From: Pseudomonas sp. TH31
Lineage (GTDB): Bacteria; Pseudomonadota; Gammaproteobacteria; Pseudomonadales; Pseudomonadaceae
NCBI RefSeq assembly: GCF_016650815.1
Contig: NZ_JAEKEZ010000034.1
Location: 186,001 to 250,000, forward strand
Direction: 5' to 3'
Length of the DNA: 64,000 nt
The notes beneath the pieces were generated by a model. It did not search any database. It was not told the DNA's origin and saw only the letters and a program-made list of their open reading frames with translations. Made by a program: the position numbers and the translations under genes. Every line of letters begins with the position of its first letter. Position 1 is the stretch's first letter. Positions 35,808 through 44,912 of the stretch are shown one piece after another.

Positions 35808-37141
35808 TCATCGCTGGCTAGCTTCAGGGTCGCTTAGCTGAGTATCAGCGACCTGCTTTGGGGCCGCTTTCTTCTCGGCGGCTGTTTTCGCCATCAAAAT
35901 CACGAAACCTCCGGCAACAGCACAGACCCCCAGCAGTAACAGCGATGTGCGGTAGTCCGAAGAGAAGGACCGGGCGTATCCAACCAGAAGCGGGCCAAGG
36001 AGTTGGCCGATGAAGGTTCCTCCCCGCTGACCACCGCAACTGCCGGGATAGCCTTTCGAATCGGAAAAATCTCGGTTAATCGTGAGAATACGAGTGGCGT
36101 CAGCATTTTCAGCGTAAAGCCCATTGCGATAAACAGAGCAATCTGCAGCCAGTACAAGTGTGTTGGCACGAAGGCGGCACAGAGCATGATCAGTCCGGTA
36201 ATCACCGTCGGAATCGCTGCGTGCAGTCGGCGTTCTTGATTATGCCTATCGGAGCGTCGGGTGATGTACCAGACGCCAAGCATGGTCATCAGAAAAGGGG
36301 CCCCCGATAGCACACCGATCACGAATTCGTTCAGGTCGCTATAGGATTTGAGGATGGTTGGCAGCCACAAGGTGATGCCATACAGCAGGATGTTGCTTAG
36401 CCCAAAACCTAACGTCAACAGCCATACCACCGGCTCGTTGAACACTTTCCACCACGTGTCAGACTGAGCATGACCATGGCTGTTCTGTTCCGCCGCAAGT
36501 TCTGCTTCTATGGCATTCCTGTCAGCGTCAGGTAGCCACTTCGCTGCCTGCAAGTTGGGTGGGATCATTACAAACCAGACCAGACAAAACAGCCAGGCTG
36601 GCACGCCTTCGATGATCAGCATCAAACGCCAGTCGTAATGCGCAAGAATGGCCCCGGAGACAGGGCCGGCAAGAAAGCCGCCTAGAGGTACGGCAAGGTT
36701 CCAGATGCCAAAGGCACGGCCGCGCTCAGGTTTAATAAACCATTGCGCCAAGAGCATCGACACCGCTGCATAGATCGGGCCTTCGGCAAGACCAAGAATG
36801 AACCGCATGGCCATAATCTCTTCGCTTGTACGAGCGAAACCGGTGGCGATGGCGGCAGCCCCGAAAAGGAAAAGGCACCACCCGATTAGCCGTCGCGAGC
36901 CAAAGCGCAGAGCCAGAAAAGCGCCGAGCACCTGAGTGATCACATAGCCCCAGGCAAAGGCAGCGCCAATCCAACCGGCTTCTACCGGGGTCAGATTTAA
37001 ATCCACAGCCATATAAGGCAAGGCCATGGCGATATTTGCACGATCGAAGAACGAGATCGTGTACATAATCATTACGGCGGGCATGATTACTTGCCAGCGT
37101 TTAACGCCCAAGGCTGTGCCCGTTATATTTGTGTGGGTCAT
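35808..37141 (-). pseudogene. MFS transporter, anion:cation symporter (ACS) type, one-base frameshift
   Basis: From ATG 37141 the frame gives ten or so segments with the ACS marks SFFDRANIAMALPYM and FRFILGLAEGP-like RFILGLAEGPIYAAV. After AVVSG near 36025 the right reading is in another frame (GTFIGQLLGPLLVGYARSF) and ends at a TGA at 35808-35810. Five G instead of four on the coding strand (36022-36025) restore a 444-residue protein; without it the frame ends at 35900 with an unlike tail. ACS carriers take up organic acids. The gene lies in the CoA-transferase/lyase region and probably imports its substrate. Confidence 0.87.
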
Positions 37142-37439
37142 ATGTCACCAGCTAATTATTATAATGTTTTAGGAGCGTCGTTTGCTTAAAGTTTGCGACG
37201 TATAACGTTCTCTTCACTGGCTCTGATTAATCGCGCAAAAAATCAACGCTGTCAGCTCCATAGGTCTGGAGATGTTTCATAGGTTTATCCAGAGCCAAAC
37301 TAGTCAATCTATGCTTAGGCATGTCTCAAGAAATCACTGCTGAACATACAACTGCACTAATGGCGTTCGGACGATTATTTCTCTGAAGCGTAGTAATGGA
37401 TTTATTTAAAGTGGGGTTGATAGATTTCGCGCACTCTTG

Positions 37440-37453
37440 CTTTATGCATAAAG
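37440..37453. promoter_or_regulatory. palindrome CTTTATGCATAAAG, operator candidate
   Basis: A perfect 14-base palindrome with outer CACTC...TGAGTG extending the symmetry. It lies about 300 bases upstream of the MFS gene and within reach of the LysR product encoded at 37788. Its role is inferred from symmetry and position only. Confidence 0.45.
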
Positions 37454-37601
37454 TGAGTGCAGGCATAAACAATCACATTATTAGAAGTGATAAAGGATTA
37501 TCTCGATACCTTTGAATAGCAGCCTGCTGCGGGGCTAAATCCTTGCCGCACTGTCAGTGTGTACTCCCAGCAACCCGTAGGGAATCTACTTCTCCCAAAC
37601 A

Positions 37602-37657
37602 GGGTGTTAACTAAATCACAACGCTTCTAATCCTGGGGTTTGCAATTGTTAACACCC
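37602..37657. repeat. 10-base perfect inverted repeat GGGTGTTAAC / GTTAACACCC
   Basis: Arms at 37602-37611 and 37648-37657 separated by 36 bases. It could be paired binding sites of one protein, or a long-loop hairpin; no T run follows, so it is not an obvious terminator. The right arm ends 23 bases before the start codon of the small ORF at 37681. Confidence 0.6.
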
Positions 37658-37680
37658 ACTGTCATCCACAGAGGTCTTTG

Positions 37681-37806
37681 ATGAGCACTGAAACGAGCCC
37701 GGCCAGCTTTGCAAGAGTAACGGGCCCAATGAGTCCTGCGCATGCAGGAGGGGATCTTCCAGTGTCAATATCCGCTACCCAGCGGATCTACGCGTCCGCC
37801 GAATGA
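37681..37806 (+). CDS. small ORF of 41 codons, hypothetical
   Basis: ATG 37681 follows AGAGG at six bases, a good ribosome site, and reads MSTETSPASFARVTGPMSPA and on to a TGA at 37806. It overlaps the 3' end of the LysR gene on the other strand by 19 bases. It could be the leftover N terminus of a lost gene or a leader peptide. No family recognised. Low confidence that it is expressed. Confidence 0.35.
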   Translation: MSTETSPASFARVTGPMSPAHAGGDLPVSISATQRIYASAE

Positions 37807-38717
37807 TCGACATTGTCGCTCGCTGAAATCTGAGCTTGCGGCTTCATAATCGTTATCAACGCCTTGATGCACCCAGGGAGCGCGTCGAAGTCGCGTACCA
37901 GAATGCTTCTTTCCCTCACTGCCCACGGCTCATCCAAAGCCAGAATAGACAAGTTCATGGTCTTGCTATGCCGTTTTGCTGCCGATTCCGGGATGACGCC
38001 TATTCCAACTCCTGCTTCCACCATTCGGCAGATCGACTCAAAACTGGATACTTGGATTCTCCAGTTGACGTGAGTGCCCAGTTTTTCCGCCTGCTCCTTC
38101 ACGAAGTCCTGCAAGGTACTGCCGGCATGAAGCCCTACCTGGTGGAACTTCAAGGTATCGGAGAGCCTGACCGGGCTGGCGATGTCCAGCTCGTGGCCGC
38201 TCGGTACGATAACAACCAGCTTGTCGGTGCTGAAATGTATTGCCTGAAGCCCCTTGGCAGTGATCGGCCCTGCAATGATGCCCATGTCCGTAGAGCCATC
38301 CAGAACGCCTCGCACAATGTCCCGTGACATTCGTTCCTGCAGATCGACCGTTACTCCAGCATTCTTGGCCAAGAATCCAGCCAGGATCTCTGGCAGAAAT
38401 TCCGTGACGGCAGTGCTGTTGGCAAAGATGCGAATGTGGCCAGAAGTACCTTCCGAATACTCTGCAAATTCGGCTTTCAGATAGCCCACTTGCCCCATGA
38501 TCAACCTGGCGTGCTTGAGTAAGCGCTGCCCCGCATCCGTGAGTTCTACGCCTTTGCTGTCCCGGTAGAACAGCTGTGAGTTGAGCTGGTACTCCATTGC
38601 TTTGATCCGAACGCTGGCAGCAGCCGGTGACAAGAAGGCCCGTTTTGCGCCTTGGCTCAGCTTTTGTGCTTCAGCAATGTGGATGAAGAGTTTTAGGTCG
38701 GTTAAATCAAGATGCAT
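37788..38717 (-). CDS. LysR-family regulator of the CoA-transferase/lyase genes
   Basis: 309 residues from MHLDLTDLKLFIHIAEA at 38717; the frame extends to 38783, but the family start is here. HTH about 5-62, effector domain after 90. It is divergent from the CaiB-type gene at 39032, and the MFS gene lies downstream on the same strand. It is likely to respond to the organic acid or its CoA ester. The ribosome site is weak. Confidence 0.88.
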   Translation of the reverse strand: MHLDLTDLKLFIHIAEAQKLSQGAKRAFLSPAAASVRIKAMEYQLNSQLFYRDSKGVELTDAGQRLLKHARLIMGQVGYLKAEFAEYSEGTSGHIRIFANSTAVTEFLPEILAGFLAKNAGVTVDLQERMSRDIVRGVLDGSTDMGIIAGPITAKGLQAIHFSTDKLVVIVPSGHELDIASPVRLSDTLKFHQVGLHAGSTLQDFVKEQAEKLGTHVNWRIQVSSFESICRMVEAGVGIGVIPESAAKRHSKTMNLSILALDEPWAVRERSILVRDFDALPGCIKALITIMKPQAQISASDNVDHSADA

Positions 38718-39031
38718 TTGCAGCCCCAGGGTCGTTAATCGTTCGTCACAGCTAAACGCACTGTTTGGAAAACGCAACTTCACAGAACATCAAGAGCCTC
38801 TCATGATCGGGCCAGAACGACAACTTCTTGGCGATAGTGATGGCCTTTGAACCTTCAGCACTCCCATTAGTTGCTATTCATCGTGAGGAGGCTGTGAGGT
38901 TGTTCCTGCCTCTGCAGATTGTGCGCTTCCTGGCCTCAACGGCCAGGCGTTTCAAATCCACGAATATTAAAGTCGGTGTGCAGGGCGTCGGCCTCAGGCA
39001 CTTGGCTTCAGCGTTAGCTTGAGGATTAATA
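38718..39031. promoter_or_regulatory. divergent control region between LysR and the CoA-transferase gene
   Basis: 314 bases, no gene. TTGAGGA just before 39032 is the ribosome site of the CoA-transferase gene. Both promoters and the LysR binding site should be here; I see no clear -35/-10 pair to name. Confidence 0.5.
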
Positions 39032-40237
39032 ATGCCTACCCAAAAATCTCCTGCCCGCCCGCTTGATGGCATCACTGTTGTGAGTTTGGAACACGCCATT
39101 GCAGCGCCATTTTGTACTCGGCAATTGGCAGACCTGGGTGCCCGAGTCATCAAGGTCGAGCGGCCAGGTGTCGGTGATTTTGCGCGCGCTTATGACACCC
39201 GCACCAAGGGCCTTGCCTCTCATTTTGTATGGACCAATCGCTCAAAGGAGAGCCTTTCCCTTGATCTGAAAAAAGAAGGCGCTCAGTCCATTCTCGATCA
39301 GTTGCTGGAGAAAGCCGACGTGTTCGTTCAAAACCTCGCGCCAGGAGCTGCTGCCAGAATGGGGCTCTCTTTTGAAGAGCTTCATGCCCGCTTTCCACGC
39401 CTCATCGTCTGCGACATTTCCGGGTATGGGGAGGGTGGGCCCTATGAACAGAAGAAGGCCTATGACCTGCTGATCCAGAGTGAGAGCGGATTTTTGTCGG
39501 TGACCGGCGGCCCCGGTGCCGCCGAGCTGGCGAAGGCCGGTTGTTCGATCGCAGACATCGCCGCCGGCATGTACGCCTACACAGGAGTCCTGTCTGCCCT
39601 GCTGTTGCGAGAGAAAACCGGAACTGGGAGTTGGGTCGACGTCAGCATGCTCGAAAGTCTTGTTGAATGGATGGGATACCCTCTCTACTACTCCTTCGAC
39701 AATGCCCAACCTCCCGCGAGAGCTGGCGCCTCCCACTCCACAATCTACCCCTATGGACCGTTTCCAGTGGGCGACGGCGGCACTGTAATGCTGGGCCTGC
39801 AAAATGAGCGCGAGTGGGCTCTGTTTTGCGAAAAGGTACTGCTTCAGACACCGCTGCTTACTGACGAGCGATTCATTTCAAATACCAAGCGCTCTGAAAA
39901 TCGCGATCCGTTGCGCGCGATCATTGTCAAAGCATTCTCAGAGTTGACCACTGACGAAGTCGTAGCCCGATTGGACGATGCTCCGATCGCAAATGCTAAG
40001 GTCAACGATATGCACGATGTCTGGAAGCACCCGCAACTCCAGGCTCGAGGGCGCTGGACGGAGGTCGGGAGCCCATCCGGTACTATCCCGGCGCTACTCC
40101 CGCCAGGCACTAATTCGGCGTTCACGCCTCGTATGGATCCCGTGCCGGCGTTGGGCGAGCACACTGAGTCGATCCTCTCGGAACTGGGCTATCAGGCTGC
40201 CGATATCAACCATCTCAAGCAGGCGGAGGCGGTGTGA
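39032..40237 (+). CDS. CaiB/BaiF class III CoA-transferase
   Basis: 401 residues. The N terminus LDGITVVSLEHAIAAPFCTR and the segment LGARVIKVERPGVGDFAR are family marks; the catalytic Asp is probably Asp175 in CSIADIAAGMYAYTG. It moves CoA from a donor such as succinyl-CoA onto a carboxylic acid. The stop overlaps the lyase start by one base (TGATG), so both are made together. CaiB plus CitE side by side occurs in itaconate (Ict-Ccl) and citramalate/malate pathways. With no hydratase gene nearby, a hydroxy acid such as citramalate is as likely a substrate as itaconate. Confidence 0.9.
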   Translation: MPTQKSPARPLDGITVVSLEHAIAAPFCTRQLADLGARVIKVERPGVGDFARAYDTRTKGLASHFVWTNRSKESLSLDLKKEGAQSILDQLLEKADVFVQNLAPGAAARMGLSFEELHARFPRLIVCDISGYGEGGPYEQKKAYDLLIQSESGFLSVTGGPGAAELAKAGCSIADIAAGMYAYTGVLSALLLREKTGTGSWVDVSMLESLVEWMGYPLYYSFDNAQPPARAGASHSTIYPYGPFPVGDGGTVMLGLQNEREWALFCEKVLLQTPLLTDERFISNTKRSENRDPLRAIIVKAFSELTTDEVVARLDDAPIANAKVNDMHDVWKHPQLQARGRWTEVGSPSGTIPALLPPGTNSAFTPRMDPVPALGEHTESILSELGYQAADINHLKQAEAV

Positions 40238-41058
40238 TGCAATTGGATAGCATTCTGCGAAGCGCACTGTTTGTTCCTGGCAGTCGGCCTGAACGGTTTT
40301 CGAAGGCAATCGCGAGTGGCGCCGACATCGTCATCGTGGACTTTGAGGACGCCGTCGAGGAAGAACTCAAAGCTCAAGCCCGTGATCACCTGGCAACTTA
40401 CCTGACTGAAAATCCAGGCACCTCGGTTGTCGTGCGCATCAACGCTTCAGGCCACCGCATGCATCGTGATGACATCGACTTTTGTGCCAGTCATCGAGGT
40501 GTCGCTGCGGTGCTGCTTGCCAAGGCGGAAACGCTAGAGCAGATTCATGTCGTCGCCAAATCCGAGAAGCCAGTCTGGCCACTGATCGAAAGCGCGCTCG
40601 GTCTTGCAAACCTGAAAGCGATCTCGGCAGCGCCTGCGGTGCAGCGTCTGACTTTCGGTGCGCTCGACCTCGCCTTCGATCTTGGGCTGCGCGCTGCTAG
40701 CGGTGCGGCCTACCGTATCTTTGATCAAGTGCGCTATCAGCTCTTGGTCAATAGCGCAGTCCATCATCTGGCGAAACCGCTCGACACGGTGTTTCCCAAT
40801 ATCGGCGATCCGGCCGCGCTACGTTCATTCGCGCAGGACGCCCGCGATTTGGGGTTTGCGGGGATGCTCGCCATTCACCCAAGTCAGGTAGCGGTGATCC
40901 ATGAGGTGTTCACGCCTTCTCAAGGGGAGATCGATTGGGCTCGGCGCGTCATCGACGCAGCACAGAACGCTCCTGGGGCCTTCAGGCTCGACGCAAAGAT
41001 GATCGACGCGCCGGTCATTGCCGAGGCACGGCGCATAGTCGCGTTCTACTCCTCCTGA
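40237..41058 (+). CDS. HpcH/HpaI-CitE family lyase (malyl/citramalyl-CoA lyase type)
   Basis: 273 residues starting at ATG 40237, overlapping the CoA-transferase stop. CitE-like TIM barrel: RSALFVPGSRPERF, the acidic VIVDFEDAVEE, the metal Glu in LIESALGLANLKAI, FGALDLAFDLG and AIHPSQVAVIHEVF. It splits a 3-hydroxyacyl-CoA, giving for example acetyl-CoA and pyruvate from citramalyl-CoA. Together with the preceding CoA-transferase it makes a two-step activation and cleavage route. Confidence 0.9.
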   Translation: MQLDSILRSALFVPGSRPERFSKAIASGADIVIVDFEDAVEEELKAQARDHLATYLTENPGTSVVVRINASGHRMHRDDIDFCASHRGVAAVLLAKAETLEQIHVVAKSEKPVWPLIESALGLANLKAISAAPAVQRLTFGALDLAFDLGLRAASGAAYRIFDQVRYQLLVNSAVHHLAKPLDTVFPNIGDPAALRSFAQDARDLGFAGMLAIHPSQVAVIHEVFTPSQGEIDWARRVIDAAQNAPGAFRLDAKMIDAPVIAEARRIVAFYSS

Positions 41059-41485
41059 ATTACCTCGTTGGCACGAGCGATTCGATCACACCCTCCAAGC
41101 GTTGGCTCATGTCGCCTAGAGCGCGTAGTTCGAAGAAGGCCACGATACCGTGCGGCTTCAGTTTTTGTTTGATCTGGAAGTACGGCTCTCCCATTTTATG
41201 TACGGCTTGATGTCGGAACTGCGCGCTATCACGCAGCCCATTAAGCGGGGTCAAGCGTGACTGTCCGTGAATAGCCCCTAGTTTCGTAGTCACATGGAAT
41301 GGCTGCTTCTGGCTGTGGATTCAACCGGTCGCGACGGGCAGCAATCGGCGCCATAGCGCGCTATTGCGCTGCATTTCCCGTCGATCACAACGGGGCTGTA
41401 AACTGACCGTACAAAAGTCGTTGCCTCCTTGAGTTCCTCCAACGGACAACGACTGCTTATTTACGAACTCAAACAAGAGACCCTC
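41059..41485. other. gap with an unrecognised minus-strand frame
   Basis: 427 bases. A 77-codon minus-strand frame (41060-41293) ends in FFELRALGDMSQRLEGVIES and three or four more codons. Its second half looks protein-like, but I recognise no family and see no ribosome site. It ends two bases after the lyase stop, so it may be a fragment left at the edge of the accessory region. The right part should hold the RidA promoter. Confidence 0.4.
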
Positions 41486-41866
41486 ATGGCAAACCACGAC
41501 ATCACCTTCACCCCCGACCCTGACGCGGACTCCATTTCCTCGGACGTCGCCGGTTTCGGCGGCTTGTTGGTCTCCACCCAGATCCCGACCCGCGCCGACG
41601 GCAGCCTGGAACTGGGCGGCATCATCGAGCAGAGCGAGTGCACCTTGCAGGCGCTGAAGGTCGCGCTGGAGCGTGCCGGCAGTTCCATGGACCGCGTCAT
41701 GCACCTGACCATCTACCTCACCGACATGGCCGACCGCGCGGCGTTCAACGAGGTTTACAAACGCTTCTTCGCCAAGCCTTGGCCGGTTCGCGCCGCGGTT
41801 GGCGTGGCGTCACTCGCGGTTGAAGGCATGCGTGTAGAAGTCACCGCGATAGCCGCCAAGGGCTGA
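41486..41866 (+). CDS. RidA/YjgF-family protein (enamine/imine deaminase)
   Basis: 126 residues from MANHDITFTPDPDAD at 41486. RidA fold marks: GGLLVSTQIPTRADGSLEL, then EQSECTLQALKVALERAGSS, VMHLTIYLTDMADRAAFNEV and the Arg-bearing WPVRAAVGVASLAVEG. Members remove reactive enamines/imines made by PLP enzymes. The frame is open from 41429, but the family starts here. It stands alone between the accessory region and a LysR gene. Confidence 0.9.
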   Translation: MANHDITFTPDPDADSISSDVAGFGGLLVSTQIPTRADGSLELGGIIEQSECTLQALKVALERAGSSMDRVMHLTIYLTDMADRAAFNEVYKRFFAKPWPVRAAVGVASLAVEGMRVEVTAIAAKG

Positions 41867-41891
41867 GTCGGTGGACGGATCCCGGAGGTGG

Positions 41892-42850
41892 CTAGCGCCT
41901 CCGATGATCGGTATCGGCAGCCAAGCTATCTTCAATCGGCCAGCGCCTTTCCAGGTATTCAGTCAAATAATTCATAAACGCTTTGACCTTGGGTGTGATG
42001 GCTGCGCGTTCCTGGACGCAGGCATAGATATCAAGCGGTTCTGCGTAGGCATAAGTCTCAGCGTGGCGATGCTCAAACAAAGGAACAAGTTGGCCACTTT
42101 CGAGGCAAGGCGCCGCCACGAACTCTGCCAGGCGGGTAATCCCCGCGCCGCGGATCGCCATTTGGGCTAGGGCGTCAATATCGTCACTGATCGCGGTGGC
42201 ATTGATCGGCGCGTCGTAACGTTGCCCCTCCCGGATAAAACCCCAGCGCAGAAAACGTCCATCCAGCGGGTAGCGAAACGCCAGGCAGGCGTGCTGTTGG
42301 AGCTCCTCTGGAGAGTGTGGCCAGCCGACTCGTTCCAGATAGGCGGGGACGCGCAGATGATAAATGGCACTGAAACGATCTTGCGGGCGATGATCCCTTC
42401 TTCCAGTTGTGGCTTGATTCGCAGGCTCAGATCAATGCCTTCCTGAATATGATTTATCTTGCGATCGGTGGTTGAGAGTTCAAGGATCAGGCGTGGATAG
42501 CGTGCCGCGAAACCCGCGATGACCGATGCCATCACATGCCGCCCGAACGCGCAGGTAGAGGCGATGCACAGTCGCCCTTGAAGTTCGGTCTGCGCGCTGG
42601 TGATTGCGCTGTGCGCCGATTCGAGATCACGCGCAATGTGCTTCACTTTTTCGTAATACATCGTGCCGCTCTCGGTCAGCGCCATGCTTCGTGTGGTGCG
42701 CTGGAGGAGGCGCGTGCCCAGGTGAGTTTCCAGGCGATTGACGGTCTGGCTGACGGCCGCGGCACTGACGCCCAGGGTTTTGGCTGCACCGACGATGGAG
42801 CCCGCTTCAACGACCTTGATAAAGCTGTCTATCGCGCCTAGCAGGTTCAT
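41892..42850 (-). pseudogene. LysR-family regulator, one-base frameshift
   Basis: From ATG 42850 (MNLLGAIDSFIKVVEAGSI) the HTH and half of the effector domain are read up to FIICASP; the rest is in a second frame (YLERVGWPHSPEELQ, later MAIRGAGITRLAEF). The break is in four C on the coding strand (42345-42348), and a fifth restores 319 residues. It belongs to the CrgA-like LysR branch. It is divergent from the DUF2798 gene, with 124 bases between. Likely intact in the cell. Confidence 0.88.
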
Positions 42851-42974
42851 TTTTGGCCTGGAGTTATTCGTAAGTTTTTATTTATAAAGCACTCACAGAT
42901 AGCCGTCTAGTTGCAGGCTATTGACCTTGTTAGGGTACTTGGCACTTATTAATCGACGATCAACAAGGTCTGAT

Positions 42975-43250
42975 ATGAATCCAGAAACCTCCTCAAAAGT
43001 CCGGTTCTCAAGCCAGCGCAAACTCTCGGTCCGCACGACGCCTTATGTTTTTGCACTGTACATGGCGGCGATCATGGCGCTGTTGATGTCATTCGTGATT
43101 ACGGCGGCAAACTCCGGCATTGAAACGGATTATCTAAGCAATGCGCTGCACGCCTATAAGTTGGCGATGCCCGTGGCATTTCTGTGCATCCTCGTTGTTC
43201 GCCCCGTCGTGATCAAACTGGTGTCGCTGACGGTACATCCACATCATTGA
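42975..43250 (+). CDS. DUF2798 small membrane protein
   Basis: 91 residues from ATG 42975 behind AAGG. Two membrane segments (about 27-48 and 65-87) with the family's TPYVFALYMAAIMALLMSFV and the late AMPVAFLCILVVRPVV. Function unknown. The divergent LysR gene suggests control by it. Confidence 0.85.
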   Translation: MNPETSSKVRFSSQRKLSVRTTPYVFALYMAAIMALLMSFVITAANSGIETDYLSNALHAYKLAMPVAFLCILVVRPVVIKLVSLTVHPHH

Positions 43251-43268
43251 GGGCGCACCGGTCTGCAA

Positions 43269-43652
43269 TCAGTGGTCTTTTAGCCAGCGAGCAGCGGCGT
43301 CGGCGGTCGTTTCAGGCCCCGTGTTAAACGCGATTGATGCGTGGGGCGCGCCTTTGTGTACGGCGTTAATGATGACTTCGAAAAGCGAAAGACTTTTTGG
43401 CGGCAGGCGAACGCCAGCGCCGATGACCACACAGTCGTAGGTCGTGGTTGCCAGTTGTTTATCCAGCATGAGGCTGGCGGTTGCGTCGGGTGGGATCAAG
43501 CAAAGGTCGGCCTGCCATCCCCGGTCCGCCATGGTCGCCATGCCAACCGCTATGCCTGCATGTATCTTCTCGACATTCAAGCCTGGCGGTAGGGCCGGAT
43601 CAGAGAAATCGACGGTTTCCGGCGTCTGCCCAATGAACAATATCTGTGGCAT
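43269..43652 (-). CDS. conserved hypothetical protein
   Basis: 127 residues, apparently cytoplasmic, no signal or membrane segment. It starts MPQILFIGQTPETVDFSDPA and contains TYDCVVIGAGVRLPPKSLSL, a nucleotide-fold-like beta-loop, but I cannot tie it to a named family. The codon use looks like that of its neighbours. The ATG has GTGGAGTG upstream. Confidence 0.75.
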   Translation of the reverse strand: MPQILFIGQTPETVDFSDPALPPGLNVEKIHAGIAVGMATMADRGWQADLCLIPPDATASLMLDKQLATTTYDCVVIGAGVRLPPKSLSLFEVIINAVHKGAPHASIAFNTGPETTADAAARWLKDH

Positions 43653-43685
43653 GTGAGTTCACTCCACGTTGACGCAAAAGCCAGA

Positions 43686-43705
43686 GGCGGCTCATTCGAG
43701 CCGCC
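43686..43705 (-). terminator. hairpin downstream of msrA, terminator candidate
   Basis: GGCGGCTC-ATTC-GAGCCGCC, a perfect 8-base stem with a 4-base loop, 13 bases after the msrA stop. Only a short T stretch (TTTT, eight bases on) follows, so termination may be partial. Confidence 0.6.
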
Positions 43706-43717
43706 GCTGTTCAGTGA

Positions 43718-44224
43718 TTACCCGCGCCTGGGCAGTTTCCAGCCTGGCCGGATGAAGTGACAGGTGTAGCCGTTGGGCAAGCGTTCGAGGTAGTCCTGGT
43801 GTTCCGGTTCGGCTTCCCAGAACGGACCGGCCGGGGTGATCTCGGTGACCACCTCGCCGGGCCAAAGGCCAGAAGCGTCGACATCGGCCACGGTGTCTTC
43901 GGCGATCTGTTTCTGCGCCTCGCTGAGGTAGAAGAGGGCAGAGCGGTAGCTGGCGCCCATATCGTTGCCCTGGCGATTCTTGGTCGTTGGGTCGTGGATC
44001 TGGAAGAAAAACTCAAGGATCTGGCGGTAGCTGATCTGCTGCGGGTCGAACACGATCTCGATCGCTTCCGCGTGGTTACCGTGGTTGCGATAGGTCGCAT
44101 TCGGCACATCGCCGCCTGAATAACCCACCCGCGTGGAGAGCACGCCGGGGAAACGTCGCAGCAGATCCTGCATGCCCCAGAAGCAGCCACCGGCCAAAAT
44201 GGCGGTTTCGGTTTGCGTCGTCAT
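43718..44224 (-). CDS. msrA: peptide-methionine (S)-S-oxide reductase
   Basis: 168 residues. The active site is Cys14 in GGCFWGMQDLL; GYSGGDVPNATYRNHGNHAE is the substrate region, and a second Cys in YTCHFIRP may resolve the disulfide. It repairs oxidised methionine. A second MsrA is usual elsewhere in Pseudomonas (longer, about 215 residues); this is the short type. Confidence 0.94.
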   Translation of the reverse strand: MTTQTETAILAGGCFWGMQDLLRRFPGVLSTRVGYSGGDVPNATYRNHGNHAEAIEIVFDPQQISYRQILEFFFQIHDPTTKNRQGNDMGASYRSALFYLSEAQKQIAEDTVADVDASGLWPGEVVTEITPAGPFWEAEPEHQDYLERLPNGYTCHFIRPGWKLPRRG

Positions 44225-44255
44225 GGATGGTCATTCCCCTCAGTGAAGTGGCGCG

Positions 44256-44912
44256 TTACTGATTGATGGTCGGGCTGTTGAACTGGTCGGAGTAACTGCC
44301 GTCCATGAGCGAGGATGCCACCCGATCCGAACCTATTCCACTGCGCGAGTATGCAAGACGAGCAGATCCGACGTGATTGGTGCCATCGGATGCGACTGCG
44401 CCTGCACCGACGTGATCGGACCCATCCGCTGCGACTGCACCGGCCCCGACGTGATCGGAACCATCCGCAGCGACTGCGCCAGCCCCGACATGATCGGAAC
44501 CATCCGCCGCGACTGCGCCAGCCCCGACGTGATCGGAACCATCCGCCGCGACTGCGCCGGCCCCGACGTGATCGGAACCATCCGCCGCGACTGCGCCGGC
44601 CCCGACGTGATCGGAACCATCCGCCGCGACTGCGCCGGCCCCGACGTGATCGGAACCATCCGCCGCGACTGCGCCGGCACCGACATGGTCGGAACCATCC
44701 GCAGCGACGGCCCCGGCACCGACGTGATCGGCACCATCCGCCGCGACTGCGCCGGCCCCGACATGATCGGCTCCATCTGCCGCGACGGCCCCGGCACCCA
44801 CATGATCAGCCCCATCCGCCGCCAAGGCTCGCGCCTCCGCAGCCCAGGCTCCGGGCATTACCACCGCCGCCGCGAGCGCCAATACAACGCCTGAAAAAAG
44901 CTTATGTTTCAT
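44256..44912 (-). CDS. exported protein of 13-residue tandem repeats, hypothetical
   Basis: 218 residues from ATG 44912, with GGAG eight bases upstream (an in-frame ATG four codons earlier contains that site). Signal peptide about 1-24 (MKHKLFSGVVLALAAA, cut after AWA). Then eleven units of AADG[A/S]DHVGAGAV (three with A, eight with S), one decayed unit, and a 30-residue Ser-rich tail ending SPTINQ. No family recognised. The His and Asp in each unit could bind metal, and the period suggests a stacked fold. Its start overlaps the stop of a small upstream ORF (ATGA). Confidence 0.82.
   Translation of the reverse strand: MKHKLFSGVVLALAAAVVMPGAWAAEARALAADGADHVGAGAVAADGADHVGAGAVAADGADHVGAGAVAADGSDHVGAGAVAADGSDHVGAGAVAADGSDHVGAGAVAADGSDHVGAGAVAADGSDHVGAGAVAADGSDHVGAGAVAADGSDHVGAGAVAADGSDHVGAGAVASDGTNHVGSARLAYSRSGIGSDRVASSLMDGSYSDQFNSPTINQ
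44394..44822. repeat. 39-base tandem array, 11 units
   Basis: Eleven back-to-back 39-base units coding for the 13-residue repeats; the middle units are nearly identical at DNA level. A twelfth, decayed unit follows at 44355-44393. Since 39 is a multiple of three, all other frames are also open over the array, producing false ORFs on both strands. Unit number is likely to vary among strains. Confidence 0.92.

Larger units (their letters stand above)
37142..37680. other. long AT-rich upstream region of the MFS gene
   Basis: 539 bases without a gene, visibly more AT-rich than the surrounding coding DNA. It holds a 14-base palindrome (37440-37453) and a 10-base inverted repeat (37602-37657), listed separately. 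It should carry the MFS promoter (minus strand) and possibly one for the small ORF at 37681 (plus). Confidence 0.6.

Noticed and set aside
35808..41485. Genomic island with integrase or transposase
   Set aside because: The stretch is AT-richer and variable-looking, but no integrase, tRNA, transposase or att-like direct repeat was found in it, so I only call it an accessory region.
44394..44822. Regular 39-base repeats as a possible CRISPR array
   Set aside because: Units are back to back without unique spacers and code in frame for a protein; no cas genes are nearby.
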